Shown here: positions 1 through 6,744 of the stretch, one piece after another
How positions within the stretch are numbered: the first letter of the stretch is position 1
How the letters are laid out: every line of letters begins with the position of its first letter
NCBI GenBank assembly: GCA_030745285.1
Contig: JASLOV010000038.1
Span: forward strand, 1 to 11,765
Length of the DNA stretch: 11,765 bases
Direction: 5' to 3'
From: Dehalococcoidia bacterium
GTDB taxonomy: Bacteria; Chloroflexota; Dehalococcoidia; UBA2979
Position numbers and translations under genes: made by a program
The notes under the pieces: model-generated
The model's database searches: none
What the model was told of the DNA's origin: nothing
Seen by the model: only the letters and a program-made list of their open reading frames with translations

Positions 1-28
1 GCTCGTCGACGAGCAGGTCATCTACTGA
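1..28 (+). CDS. C-terminal tail of an unidentified upstream gene (partial)
   Basis: Frame 2 reads LVDEQVIY followed by TGA at 26-28. Seven of the eight visible sense codons end in C or G and all look like normal usage here, so this is probably the end of a real plus-strand gene that begins outside the window. It converges on the crotonase gene. Eight residues are too few to name a family. Confidence 0.4.
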
Positions 29-30
29 GT

Positions 31-84
31 CGCCGGAGAACCCCTGCTCACCAACGAACCGCTGTCCACCAACGAATCGCTATT
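31..84. repeat. Degenerate 18-bp tandem repeat between convergent genes
   Basis: Two adjacent 18-base units (49-66 and 67-84, each beginning CACCAACGAA) match at 15 of 18 positions. A third, weaker unit at 31-48 matches at about 11 of 18. The period is a multiple of three, and the frame of the upstream gene stays open through the repeat after its TGA, reading TNEPLS then TNESLL. It could be a decayed coding extension or simple slippage DNA. Confidence 0.45.
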
Positions 85-96
85 GGCCGGTGAGCC

Positions 97-894
97 CTAC
101 TTGCCGCGGAACTCGGGCTTGCGCTTCTCGGCGAAGGCGAGCGGCCCCTCTTTCGCGTCCTCGGTATCCCGCAGGCGCGCGCTGATCGCCTCCTCGAACC
201 GCAGGCCGTCGTTCAGCGGCATGTACTGGGCGCGGACGGAGAGCTCCTTGATTGCCCGCACCGCCAGCGGGGGCATGTCGCGCAGCTCCTGCGCTCGCTC
301 CTGCGCGATCTCCAGGGCAGTGCCGTACGGCACCACTTCATTGATCAGACCGAACTGCGCGGCACGTTGGGCGTCGAGCCGCTTGCCAAGCAGCAAGACC
401 TCCATCGCGATCGGGTACGGGAGCTGGCGGATCGTGCGCTGCGTCCCGCCGTTGCCGGGCAGGATGCCGCGCTTCACCTCGGAGAGGTCGAACATCGAGT
501 GTTCGCCGGCGATGCGGATGTCGGTCGCCAGCAGCAACGTCATGCCGCCGGCGAGGCACAGACCGTCGACGGCCGCTACGACGGGCTTCCACACCTCCAG
601 GCCACGATTGAGGATCTGCTGCGACTGCGTCTGCCAGAACGGATAGGACTCGTTCGAGCTGCGCGGAATGGTCAGCTTGAGATCCGCGCCAGCGCTGAAG
701 ACCTGGCGCTCAGGCGGGCGCGCGGGCTGTGGCGCGGCGGCGATGATTGCCACCCAGATGTCCGGGTTGTCGCGAACCTCGATCCATGACTCGGAGAGCT
801 TGCTGTACATCTCCGGCGTCATCGCGTTCAGCGCCTCCGGGCGGTTGAGCGTGATGGTCGCGATCTTGTCTTCGACCTCGAAGTCGACGGTCAT
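97..894 (-). CDS. Enoyl-CoA hydratase/isomerase family protein (crotonase fold)
   Basis: A cytoplasmic crotonase-superfamily enzyme of 265 residues, the usual length for a single-domain enoyl-CoA hydratase. The oxyanion-hole segments are FSAGADLK (66-73) and LAGGMT (114-119), and the C-terminus EKRKPEFRGK is typical of hydratases. Of the two catalytic glutamates of classical hydratases, the second is kept (E139 in LSEVKRG), but the position after GGM is T119 instead of Glu. The reaction may therefore be hydration with altered chemistry, isomerisation or another crotonase reaction. The ATG at 894 has GGAG seven bases upstream. It is the last gene of the minus-strand acyl-CoA operon, 87 bases after the acyl-CoA dehydrogenase. 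The crotonase fold is certain; the exact reaction and substrate are not. Confidence 0.93.
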   Translation of the reverse strand: MTVDFEVEDKIATITLNRPEALNAMTPEMYSKLSESWIEVRDNPDIWVAIIAAAPQPARPPERQVFSAGADLKLTIPRSSNESYPFWQTQSQQILNRGLEVWKPVVAAVDGLCLAGGMTLLLATDIRIAGEHSMFDLSEVKRGILPGNGGTQRTIRQLPYPIAMEVLLLGKRLDAQRAAQFGLINEVVPYGTALEIAQERAQELRDMPPLAVRAIKELSVRAQYMPLNDGLRFEEAISARLRDTEDAKEGPLAFAEKRKPEFRGK

Positions 895-896
895 CT

Positions 897-940
897 CGGT
901 ACTCCGTGTTCGCTACTCACTGTTCGGTGTACTCATTGCT
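897..940. repeat. Short 14-bp tandem repeat in the crotonase leader
   Basis: Units at 897-910 and 911-924 match at 11 of 14 bases. A third copy at 925-940 carries a two-base insertion. On the minus strand the unit nearest the gene supplies the GGAG ribosome-binding sequence of the crotonase gene, so the repeats lie in its translation-initiation region between it and the upstream acyl-CoA dehydrogenase gene. Confidence 0.4.
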
Positions 941-981
941 CCGGTCTGCCGCGGGTCGAACCATGGCCCGGTCCGCCTGCG

Positions 982-2148
982 CTAACTGCCGCTGCGGACG
1001 TTCAGGATGTCGCGTGCCATCACGATGCGCTGCACCTCGGACGGGCCTTCACCTACACGCCGGATGCGCAGTTCGCGGTACCAGCGTTCGAGCGGCAGCT
1101 CCTTGGCCATGCCGAGGCCGCCGAAGATCTGCATGCAGCGGTCGACGACGCGACCGGCGCCCTCCGTGCAGATCAGTTTCGCCATCGACGACTCGAAGCG
1201 GAACGGCTCGCCCCGCTGTGCCTTGGCGGCAGCATCGAGCGCGATCCAGCGACTGGTGCGGATATCGATCTCGTTGTCGACCAGCATCCACTGGATCGCC
1301 TGGCGGTTCGCCAGCGGCTCCCCGAAGGTGACGCGCTGCTTGGCCCAGTCGACCGCCAGTTCGTTCGCATAGACGGCGACGCCGATGCAGGCGGACGAGT
1401 ACGGGATGCGGTTGTCCGCGAGCTGGCCGGAGGCGAGCGCGAAGCCGCCACCCTCCTCGCCGAGGATGTGATCGTGCGGCACGCGCATGTCGGTGAACGA
1501 GAGTTCCGTCGTGTAGTGCGCGCGCAGCACCTGCACGAGGCGTTCCACGCGGAAGCCCGGCGTGTCGGTGTCCACGACGAAGGCGGTGATGCCCTGCCGG
1601 CCCTTCTCCGGGTCGGTGCGGACGTAGACGATGCCGTAGTCGGCGGTATCCGCTCCGGAGTTCCAGAGCTTGCTGCCGTTGATCACCCACTCGTCGCCGT
1701 CGCGGACCCCACGGGTCTGAATCGCTCTCGCCGGGTCGGAGCCACCGCTGGGCTCGGAGAGGCCGAAGAAACCATGCTTCTCGCCGCGGATGCCCGGCAG
1801 TAGATAGTTCTCCTTCAGGTAGTCGGAACCGCCGTAGAGCTGTCCCGGAGGGCCCGAGCCGAAGACGCCGTAGGCCGCCGCGTACAGGCCTGCGTTGTGC
1901 TGCGAAAGTTCCTCCGCAACGAGCGTGCGCGTGACGGTGTCGACGCCCGGTCCGCCGTACTCGGTGGGGATGTCCATCTGGTAAAGGCCCATGTCCTTCA
2001 CCATCCCGACCAGTCGCTCCCGGTCTTCCGGGTGGAGTGAGTAGGCGTCGGGGTCGAGGTCCGCCTCAAGCGGCCGGATCTCCTCGCGGATGAACCGCCG
2101 GACGTTCTCGATGATCAGTTTCTGGGCTTCGTCGAGTTCAAGATCCAT
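982..2148 (-). CDS. Acyl-CoA dehydrogenase
   Basis: An FAD-dependent cytoplasmic enzyme that introduces an alpha,beta double bond into an acyl-CoA and passes electrons to electron-transfer flavoprotein. At 388 residues it has the normal family length: an alpha-helical N-terminal domain (1-120), a beta domain with FGLSEPSGGSDPA near residue 130 (the flavin-contacting segment), and a helical C-terminal domain with the family signature CMQIFGGLGMAKE. The C-terminal GEGPSEVQRIVMAR places a glutamate at E367, where medium-chain-type dehydrogenases keep the catalytic base. The start overlaps the end of the preceding small gene by 11 bases, which suggests translational coupling; GAGG lies about nine bases upstream of the ATG. 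Substrate chain length and branching cannot be read from the sequence. Confidence 0.97.
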   Translation of the reverse strand: MDLELDEAQKLIIENVRRFIREEIRPLEADLDPDAYSLHPEDRERLVGMVKDMGLYQMDIPTEYGGPGVDTVTRTLVAEELSQHNAGLYAAAYGVFGSGPPGQLYGGSDYLKENYLLPGIRGEKHGFFGLSEPSGGSDPARAIQTRGVRDGDEWVINGSKLWNSGADTADYGIVYVRTDPEKGRQGITAFVVDTDTPGFRVERLVQVLRAHYTTELSFTDMRVPHDHILGEEGGGFALASGQLADNRIPYSSACIGVAVYANELAVDWAKQRVTFGEPLANRQAIQWMLVDNEIDIRTSRWIALDAAAKAQRGEPFRFESSMAKLICTEGAGRVVDRCMQIFGGLGMAKELPLERWYRELRIRRVGEGPSEVQRIVMARDILNVRSGS

Positions 2149-2563
2149 CGCCGGCGTCCTCGCTCTTCCAGTGGTAGCGGCCCAGCCGGGGCGGCTGCTC
2201 GGGGTCCTCGACGTTGGCGGGCGGCAACTCGCCGTGGTCTTCCCGGTAGCGCGTCAGCGCCTCGATCCAGCGGCTGTAGTACATGTGGTTGACTTCGTAG
2301 CGGTAGAAACGAGCGCCCTCGGCGATCGAGGGGAGCGTCTCGCCCATCTGCGGGTGGCTCCAGTTCAACCCCTCCAGCCGCTCCGCGGTGCTGAAGTGGC
2401 GGAAGAGCTCGCCGCGGATACCGAACGGTGACTTGCCCGTGGCCTTGCCGATGTAGATCGTACGCTGGTCTGCGTCGGCGATCTCGAAGATGCCCATTGC
2501 CCCCGGGATCTTGCGATGGTCGATGCCGTCGTCCCATTCCGTCCACGGCTTGCGGATGCGCAT
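2138..2563 (-). CDS. Small GIY-YIG-like domain protein of unknown function
   Basis: A 141-residue protein whose middle resembles the GIY-YIG nuclease fold: GIFEIAD (24-30) and TIYIGKA (35-41) look like the two signature strands. They are followed by GIRGELFRHF (48-57), which has arginines where the family keeps a catalytic one, and by RYEVN (88-92), a possible counterpart of the metal-binding glutamate. No zinc finger or second domain is present. The gene starts two bases after the DUF35 stop, with GGAG about eight bases upstream, and overlaps the dehydrogenase start by 11 bases, so it is embedded in an acyl-CoA operon. Whether it cleaves nucleic acid, is a dead fold or has a regulatory role is unknown. 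The coding call is strong; the fold is a motif-based inference. Confidence 0.85.
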   Translation of the reverse strand: MRIRKPWTEWDDGIDHRKIPGAMGIFEIADADQRTIYIGKATGKSPFGIRGELFRHFSTAERLEGLNWSHPQMGETLPSIAEGARFYRYEVNHMYYSRWIEALTRYREDHGELPPANVEDPEQPPRLGRYHWKSEDAGDGS

Positions 2564-2565
2564 CT

Positions 2566-2997
2566 CTATGCTCCGGCCGCCCGCTCGAAGAAGAGCGCCG
2601 CGCCCTCGTCGCCGAGGGTCTCGATGCGCGCGCGAACGCGCATGCCAATCTCGACGGCGTCCGGCTCGACGTCGAGCACGTTGCTCAGCATGCGCGGCCC
2701 CTCATCGAGCTCCACGACGGCAACGTTGTAGGGCAGGCGGTCGCCGAAGGCCGGGTGATAGCGCTGGTGCACGATGATGAAGCTGTAGACGGCGCCGTTG
2801 CCGTCGACGGCCTTCCACTCCAGGTCCGTGCTCGGGCAGTGGAAGCAGAAGCTCTCCGGCGGGTACTGGTAGGCGCCGCACTGCGTGCAGTGCTGTAACC
2901 GCAGTTCACCGGCCGCGAGCCCTTCGAGGTGTGGTCCGTTCAGCTCCGTCTGCGCGGGCAGCAGCTCCGCCAGCGGTGCAAGCGATTCGTCGGCCAT
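2566..2997 (-). CDS. Zn-ribbon/OB-fold protein (DUF35), thiolase partner
   Basis: A 143-residue DUF35-family protein. The rubredoxin-like zinc ribbon has cysteines C37, C40, C51 and C54 (CTQC and CFHC), followed by an OB-fold (about 60-140) containing YSFIIVHQRYHPAF and PYNVAVVELDEG. Proteins of this family bind acyl-CoA and pair with thiolase-fold enzymes; in actinobacterial steroid side-chain breakdown the DUF35 domain of ChsH2 is required by the aldolase Ltp2. Here the ATG shares one base with the TGA of the thiolase-fold gene (TGATG), a coupling expected for subunits made together. A longer reading frame runs back through the thiolase gene, but those codons are out of frame with it and look like a shadow, so the start at 2997 is chosen. 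It most likely forms a complex with the preceding gene product. Confidence 0.93.
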   Translation of the reverse strand: MADESLAPLAELLPAQTELNGPHLEGLAAGELRLQHCTQCGAYQYPPESFCFHCPSTDLEWKAVDGNGAVYSFIIVHQRYHPAFGDRLPYNVAVVELDEGPRMLSNVLDVEPDAVEIGMRVRARIETLGDEGAALFFERAAGA

Positions 2998-4139
2998 CAG
3001 GCGCCGCCGTTCGAGAGAATCATCGTGGCGTGTGTGGTCATGATGCCGCCCTGCTGACTGACCAGTCCGACCTCGGCGCCCTCGACCTGGCGTTCGCCGC
3101 CCTCGCCGCGCAACTGTCGCACGGCCTCGACCACGAGCTGGGTGCCGGGCATGCCGGTCTCCGAGAGCAGCCCGCCCGCGGTGTTGATCGGGAACTCGCC
3201 GCCGACGTGGGTGCGCTGGTCCTCGTAGAACGCCCCGCCTTCGCCCTTCTCGACGAAGCCGTAGTCCTCGATGGTCACCAGCGGGACGATCGTGAAGCAG
3301 TCGTAGATCTCGGCGAAGTCGATGTCCTTCGGGCCGAGCCCGGCCGACTTGAAGGCCATCTCGCCGGCGACCTTCGCGCCGCTCGTCATCATGTCGTCGC
3401 GGCGGAAGAAGTCCCATGACGGGTGCCCCTGGCCGATGCCGTCGATGTAGACGAGTGGCTTACCGAGGTCCTTCGCGCGCTCCTCGCTGGTGATGATGTA
3501 GGCCGCGCCGCCGTCCGAGACCGGGCAGCAGTCCAGCAGGTGGAACGGCTCGGCGACCCAGCGCGAGTGGTCGTAGTCCTCGTGCGTGATCGGGTCCTGG
3601 AAGTGGGCGTTGGAGTTCATGCTCGCGTGGTGGCGATGGGCGATCGCGACGTTGCCGAGCTGCTCGTGCGTCGTGCCGTACTCGTGCATGTGGCGCTGCG
3701 CGATCATCGCGTAGCTGGAGGGCGCACCGAAGAGCCCGGCGACTACGCTGTCGCCACGTGGACGGGCGTAGCTGGCGCGCGTCCCGGTGGCCGGGTTGTC
3801 GCCGTACGCACAGACGATGTAGTTTGCCTGGTCGAGTTCCAGGGCGCCGATCGCGTACTGGATCAGGCCGATGTTGCTGGCGCCCGCCTGGTCGAGCGTG
3901 CCCGTCACCTTCGGCACGACGCGCAGCGCCTCCGCGACGCGCGGCGCCCACAGCATCGGGAATGTGGAGGTCGGGGCCTTCGTCAGCACGCCGTCGATCT
4001 GATCGGTCGTGAGTCCGGCATCCTCGATGGCGGCGTGGATTGCCATCACGTTGTGCGCCAGGGCAGAGACGCCCGGATTCTTGCCGTACGGCGTGTTGCC
4101 AACGCCGACGATGCAATAGCGCTGCCGCAGTTGCTTCAT
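2997..4139 (-). CDS. Thiolase-fold protein (SCP-x/Ltp-like), probably a non-thiolytic acyl-CoA enzyme
   Basis: A 380-residue thiolase-superfamily protein of the SCP2-thiolase/lipid-transfer type. It opens with YCIVGVGNTPYGKN and has the central EIYDCFTI (277-284) and the C-terminal INTAGGLL (318-325) typical of this branch. The nucleophile loop reads GASN (86-89) where degradative thiolases have a Cys. The GHP-type His loop is replaced by SETGMPG (326-332), and the late Cys-Gly-Gly loop reads SQQGG (361-365). The Cys-His-Cys set of true thiolases is thus missing, as in Ltp2-type aldolases. The ATG at 4139 follows GGAGG with five bases of spacing; a GTG nine codons upstream is possible but lacks such a site. 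It is first in its operon and coupled to DUF35. The fold is secure; the aldolase role is inferred. Confidence 0.92.
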   Translation of the reverse strand: MKQLRQRYCIVGVGNTPYGKNPGVSALAHNVMAIHAAIEDAGLTTDQIDGVLTKAPTSTFPMLWAPRVAEALRVVPKVTGTLDQAGASNIGLIQYAIGALELDQANYIVCAYGDNPATGTRASYARPRGDSVVAGLFGAPSSYAMIAQRHMHEYGTTHEQLGNVAIAHRHHASMNSNAHFQDPITHEDYDHSRWVAEPFHLLDCCPVSDGGAAYIITSEERAKDLGKPLVYIDGIGQGHPSWDFFRRDDMMTSGAKVAGEMAFKSAGLGPKDIDFAEIYDCFTIVPLVTIEDYGFVEKGEGGAFYEDQRTHVGGEFPINTAGGLLSETGMPGTQLVVEAVRQLRGEGGERQVEGAEVGLVSQQGGIMTTHATMILSNGGA

Positions 4140-4259
4140 CCCGCCCTCCAGGTGCCTTCGATCCACTAATGGCCGCCCCGTTTATACTCCATCCTCGCTC
4201 GGAGCAGAACGCACGAGACAGTCACCGTCCGGCGTGAGCGGGACAGAAGAGGAAGCCGC
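4140..4259. promoter_or_regulatory. Divergent promoter region between the two acyl-CoA operons
   Basis: These 120 bases separate the thiolase-fold gene (minus) from the first CoA-transferase (plus) and must hold both promoters unless transcripts come from further away. The minus strand shows TATAAA (4181-4186) 17 bases from a weak TTCTGC (4204-4209). Overlapping it on the plus strand is TATACT (4183-4188) without a convincing -35 partner. The AT-rich TTTATACT stands out in a GC-rich surrounding. No clear operator palindrome was seen. Confidence 0.45.
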
Positions 4260-5462
4260 ATGGCCGAGGCTCCGGGAGCACTCGACGGTATCCGCGTGCT
4301 CGATCTGGCGAGTGGGAGCTTCGGCTATGCCGGCCGTCTTCTCAGCGGTTTCGGCGCGGAGGTCGTGAAGGTCGAGCCCCCTGACGGCGACCCCGTCCGC
4401 AGCTGGCCGCCCTTCCTCGACGACGAGCCGCACCCGGAGCGCGGGGCGCGCCACCTGCATCTCGGCGCGGGCAAGCGCGGCATCACGATCGACCTCGAGA
4501 GCGAGCCCGGACGGCGGTTGCTGCGGCGGCTCGTGCGCGAGGCGGACGTGCTCGTGGAGAGCTTCGACCCCGGTTACCTGGCCGGGCTCGGCCTGAGCTA
4601 CGACGACCTGCTGGAGGAGCGCCCCGACCTGGTGATGGCGTCCGTCACGCACTTCGGACAGGACGGTCCCTACGCGCAGTACCGCGGCGCGGAGATCGTC
4701 TCCGTCGCGCTCGGCGGCTACCTCAAGCTCACCGGCGATCCCGACCGGGAGCCGGTGAAGCCGTACGACGACCTCACGGTCGGGCAGGCGGCGCTCCACG
4801 CCGCCGTAGCCATCCTCTCCGGCATCTTCCATCGCGACGCCACCGGCGAAGGCGATCTCTTCGACGTCTCCGCCGTCGACGCCGCGCTCTTCTTGCTGGG
4901 CGGCCCGGCGCAGACCTACTACTTCGACGACGAGGTGACGATGCGGACGGGCACGCGATTGCTGCACCCGAACCCGCGCTTCCCGTATCCCTCGACGCTG
5001 CGGCCGTGCAAGGACGGCTACATTCACGCGCACCAGAACTACCGGCACCCCGACCTGCTGGCCGTGCTCCTGGAGGACCCGTCCGTCGATGACCTGATGG
5101 ACATGCCGATGGGCAATGCGGACGAGATCGACCGCCGCATGGACGCCTGGCTGGCGAACCACGACAAGTTCGAGGTCGTGCGCCGCGCCCAGGAGCTGCG
5201 GCTGCCGTTCACGGAGGTGCTGACCCCCGTCGAGACCGTCAAGGACCCACACCTGGAGGACCGGGGCTTCTTCCTGGAAGTCGAGCACCCGGAGGCGGGC
5301 ACGGTGCGGCAGCCCGGACCGGCCGCCTTCATGACCGGTTCGCCCTGGCGCAGCGGCCGCGCCCCGCTGCTCGGCGAGCACAACGGGGAGGTGCTGGCCG
5401 ACTGGCTCGGCCTGGAAGGTCCCGAAATCGCCGCGTTGCGTGCGGAAGGAGCACTGGGATGA
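4260..5462 (+). CDS. Class III (CaiB/BaiF family) CoA-transferase, first of a pair
   Basis: A cytoplasmic enzyme that moves CoA between carboxylic acids through an aspartyl-CoA-type intermediate. The N-terminal IRVLDLASGSFGYAGRLLSGFGAEVVKVEPPDGD (11-44) is the family CoA-binding strand-loop, GKRGITIDL (71-79) is the next conserved block, and YDDLTVGQAALHA (169-181) contains the likely catalytic aspartate (D171, perhaps D170). At 400 residues it has the family length. An AGAGGA ribosome site lies just upstream of the ATG. Its stop overlaps the next start in ATGA. The donor and acceptor acids are unknown; the neighbouring operon suggests that it activates the acid degraded there. Confidence 0.95.
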   Translation: MAEAPGALDGIRVLDLASGSFGYAGRLLSGFGAEVVKVEPPDGDPVRSWPPFLDDEPHPERGARHLHLGAGKRGITIDLESEPGRRLLRRLVREADVLVESFDPGYLAGLGLSYDDLLEERPDLVMASVTHFGQDGPYAQYRGAEIVSVALGGYLKLTGDPDREPVKPYDDLTVGQAALHAAVAILSGIFHRDATGEGDLFDVSAVDAALFLLGGPAQTYYFDDEVTMRTGTRLLHPNPRFPYPSTLRPCKDGYIHAHQNYRHPDLLAVLLEDPSVDDLMDMPMGNADEIDRRMDAWLANHDKFEVVRRAQELRLPFTEVLTPVETVKDPHLEDRGFFLEVEHPEAGTVRQPGPAAFMTGSPWRSGRAPLLGEHNGEVLADWLGLEGPEIAALRAEGALG

Positions 5463-6700
5463 CCGGCCCCCTCACCGACATTCGCATCCTCGAGCTGACC
5501 ACGGCGGTGGCCGGCCCCGTCGCCGGCGCAGTGCTGGCCGACATGGGTGCGGACGTCGTCAAGATCGAGCAGCCGTCGGCCCGGGGCAGGGCGACCTCGA
5601 TCGGCGGGCCGCCGCCACGCGAGGGTGCGCCGGACCGGCCCTACAACCGCGTGCCGTTCTACAACGAGCTGCACCGCGGCAAGCGCCACGTCGCCATCGA
5701 CCTCGCACGTACCGAGGGCCGCGAGCTCTACCTCGAGCTGGTGGCGGACGCCGACGTGGTGGTCGAGAATTTCTCGCCGCGGGTGATGGGGAACCTCAAG
5801 ATCGACTACCCCGACCTGAAGCTCGTGAAGCCGGACATCATCCTGATTTCGATGCCCGCCTTCGGCAAGACCGGTCCATACGCGGACCGCGGGTCCTACG
5901 GCCCCGGCATCGACGCGATGAGCGGGCTCTCGCACCTCACCGGTTACGTGGACCGTCCCCCGGGCAAGCCGGCGAACTTCTACTGCGACCAGAACGCCGG
6001 GCTGACGGCGGCGTTCGCGGCGATGGCCGCCGTGCGCCATCGCAACCGCACCGGTGAGGGCCAGTACATCGAGCTGTCCATGCTCGAGGGTGAATTGCAG
6101 GTGCTCGCCCCGGCGTTGATCGACGCCGCCATGAACGGCCGTGAGCAGATGCGCCTCGGCAACCGCCACGCCTGGCTCGCCCCCCACGGCATCTATCGCT
6201 GCACGGGCGACGACGCCTGGGTCGCACTGGTCGTGGAGAACGACGAGCAGTGGGCCCATCTCTGCACGGCGATCGAACGGCCCGAGCTGGCGAATGACGC
6301 GCGGCTCGCCACGACGGAGGGACGGCACGAGCACCAGGACGAGATCGACGCGCTGATCGAGCAGTGGACCTCGCAGCGCGACCATCACGAGGCGCAACAG
6401 CTACTCCAGGCGGCGGGCGTGCCCGCCGGGGCGGTGCTCGATGTCGCCGAGGTGCATGGCGACGCGCACCTGCAGCATCGTGGCAGCCTCGAGTTTCGCG
6501 AGCACCCGGAGATGGGCCGCTTCCCGCACACCCGCACCGCCTGGCGCTCGCGTCGCGGCAATCATGGCGTGAGCGGGCCGGGGCCGACCTACGGCGACGG
6601 CACCGACCACGTCCTGCGCACGCTGCTCGGCTACTCAGAGGCGAAGGCGGCCGAGGTGGAGTCGGCGGGCATCGTCAACCGCAACCCGCTGCCGGGCTAA
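5459..6700 (+). CDS. Class III (CaiB/BaiF family) CoA-transferase, second of a pair
   Basis: A second CaiB/BaiF protein of 413 residues. It has IRILELTTAVAGPVAGAVLADMGADVVKIEQP (8-39), GKRHVAIDLA (74-83), ENFSPRVMGNL (103-113), SMPAFGKTGPY (131-141) and FYCDQNAGLTAAF (174-186), with D177 as the likely catalytic aspartate. The ATG overlaps the previous stop, with GGAAGGAG upstream, so both proteins are probably made in similar amounts. Paired genes of this type can encode two-subunit enzymes, such as the succinyl-CoA:benzylsuccinate transferase (BbsEF) or Chloroflexus succinyl-CoA:malate transferase (SmtAB). Both members here keep an aspartate, so two separate enzymes are also possible. The operon ends here, facing the convergent HIT gene. 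Confidence 0.95.
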   Translation: MTGPLTDIRILELTTAVAGPVAGAVLADMGADVVKIEQPSARGRATSIGGPPPREGAPDRPYNRVPFYNELHRGKRHVAIDLARTEGRELYLELVADADVVVENFSPRVMGNLKIDYPDLKLVKPDIILISMPAFGKTGPYADRGSYGPGIDAMSGLSHLTGYVDRPPGKPANFYCDQNAGLTAAFAAMAAVRHRNRTGEGQYIELSMLEGELQVLAPALIDAAMNGREQMRLGNRHAWLAPHGIYRCTGDDAWVALVVENDEQWAHLCTAIERPELANDARLATTEGRHEHQDEIDALIEQWTSQRDHHEAQQLLQAAGVPAGAVLDVAEVHGDAHLQHRGSLEFREHPEMGRFPHTRTAWRSRRGNHGVSGPGPTYGDGTDHVLRTLLGYSEAKAAEVESAGIVNRNPLPG

Positions 6701-6715
6701 CCGCTGCGCGAGCGG
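6701..6715. terminator. Small stem-loop between convergent genes
   Basis: CCGCT (6701-6705) and AGCGG (6711-6715) form a five-base-pair stem around GCGCG directly after the TAA of the second CoA-transferase. No T tract follows on either strand, so this is at best a weak or factor-assisted terminator in the 44-base gap before the HIT gene stop. Confidence 0.25.
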
Positions 6716-6744
6716 CCCGATGGGTGCCCGTCGCTCGGTGGGGG

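Noticed and set aside
2998..3417. N-terminal extension of the DUF35 frame through the thiolase gene
   Set aside because: The extension is very Arg/Gly-rich and runs out of frame with the thiolase codons, while MADES at 2997 gives a normal-length DUF35 protein coupled to the preceding stop.
3423..4169. 248-codon plus-strand frame opposite the thiolase-fold gene
   Set aside because: Antisense shadow: no motifs, biased composition, and the minus strand encodes a clear thiolase-fold protein across the same bases.
4182..6397. Long minus-strand open frames (399 and 452 codons) opposite the CoA-transferase genes
   Set aside because: They mirror the high G/C third positions of the real plus-strand genes. 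They are rich in Arg, Val, Leu, Gly and His with no recognisable domain, and they overlap each other and both CaiB genes entirely.
6701..6744. Strong intrinsic terminator between the CoA-transferase and HIT genes
   Set aside because: Only a five-base-pair stem and no T tract, so it is listed as a weak candidate.
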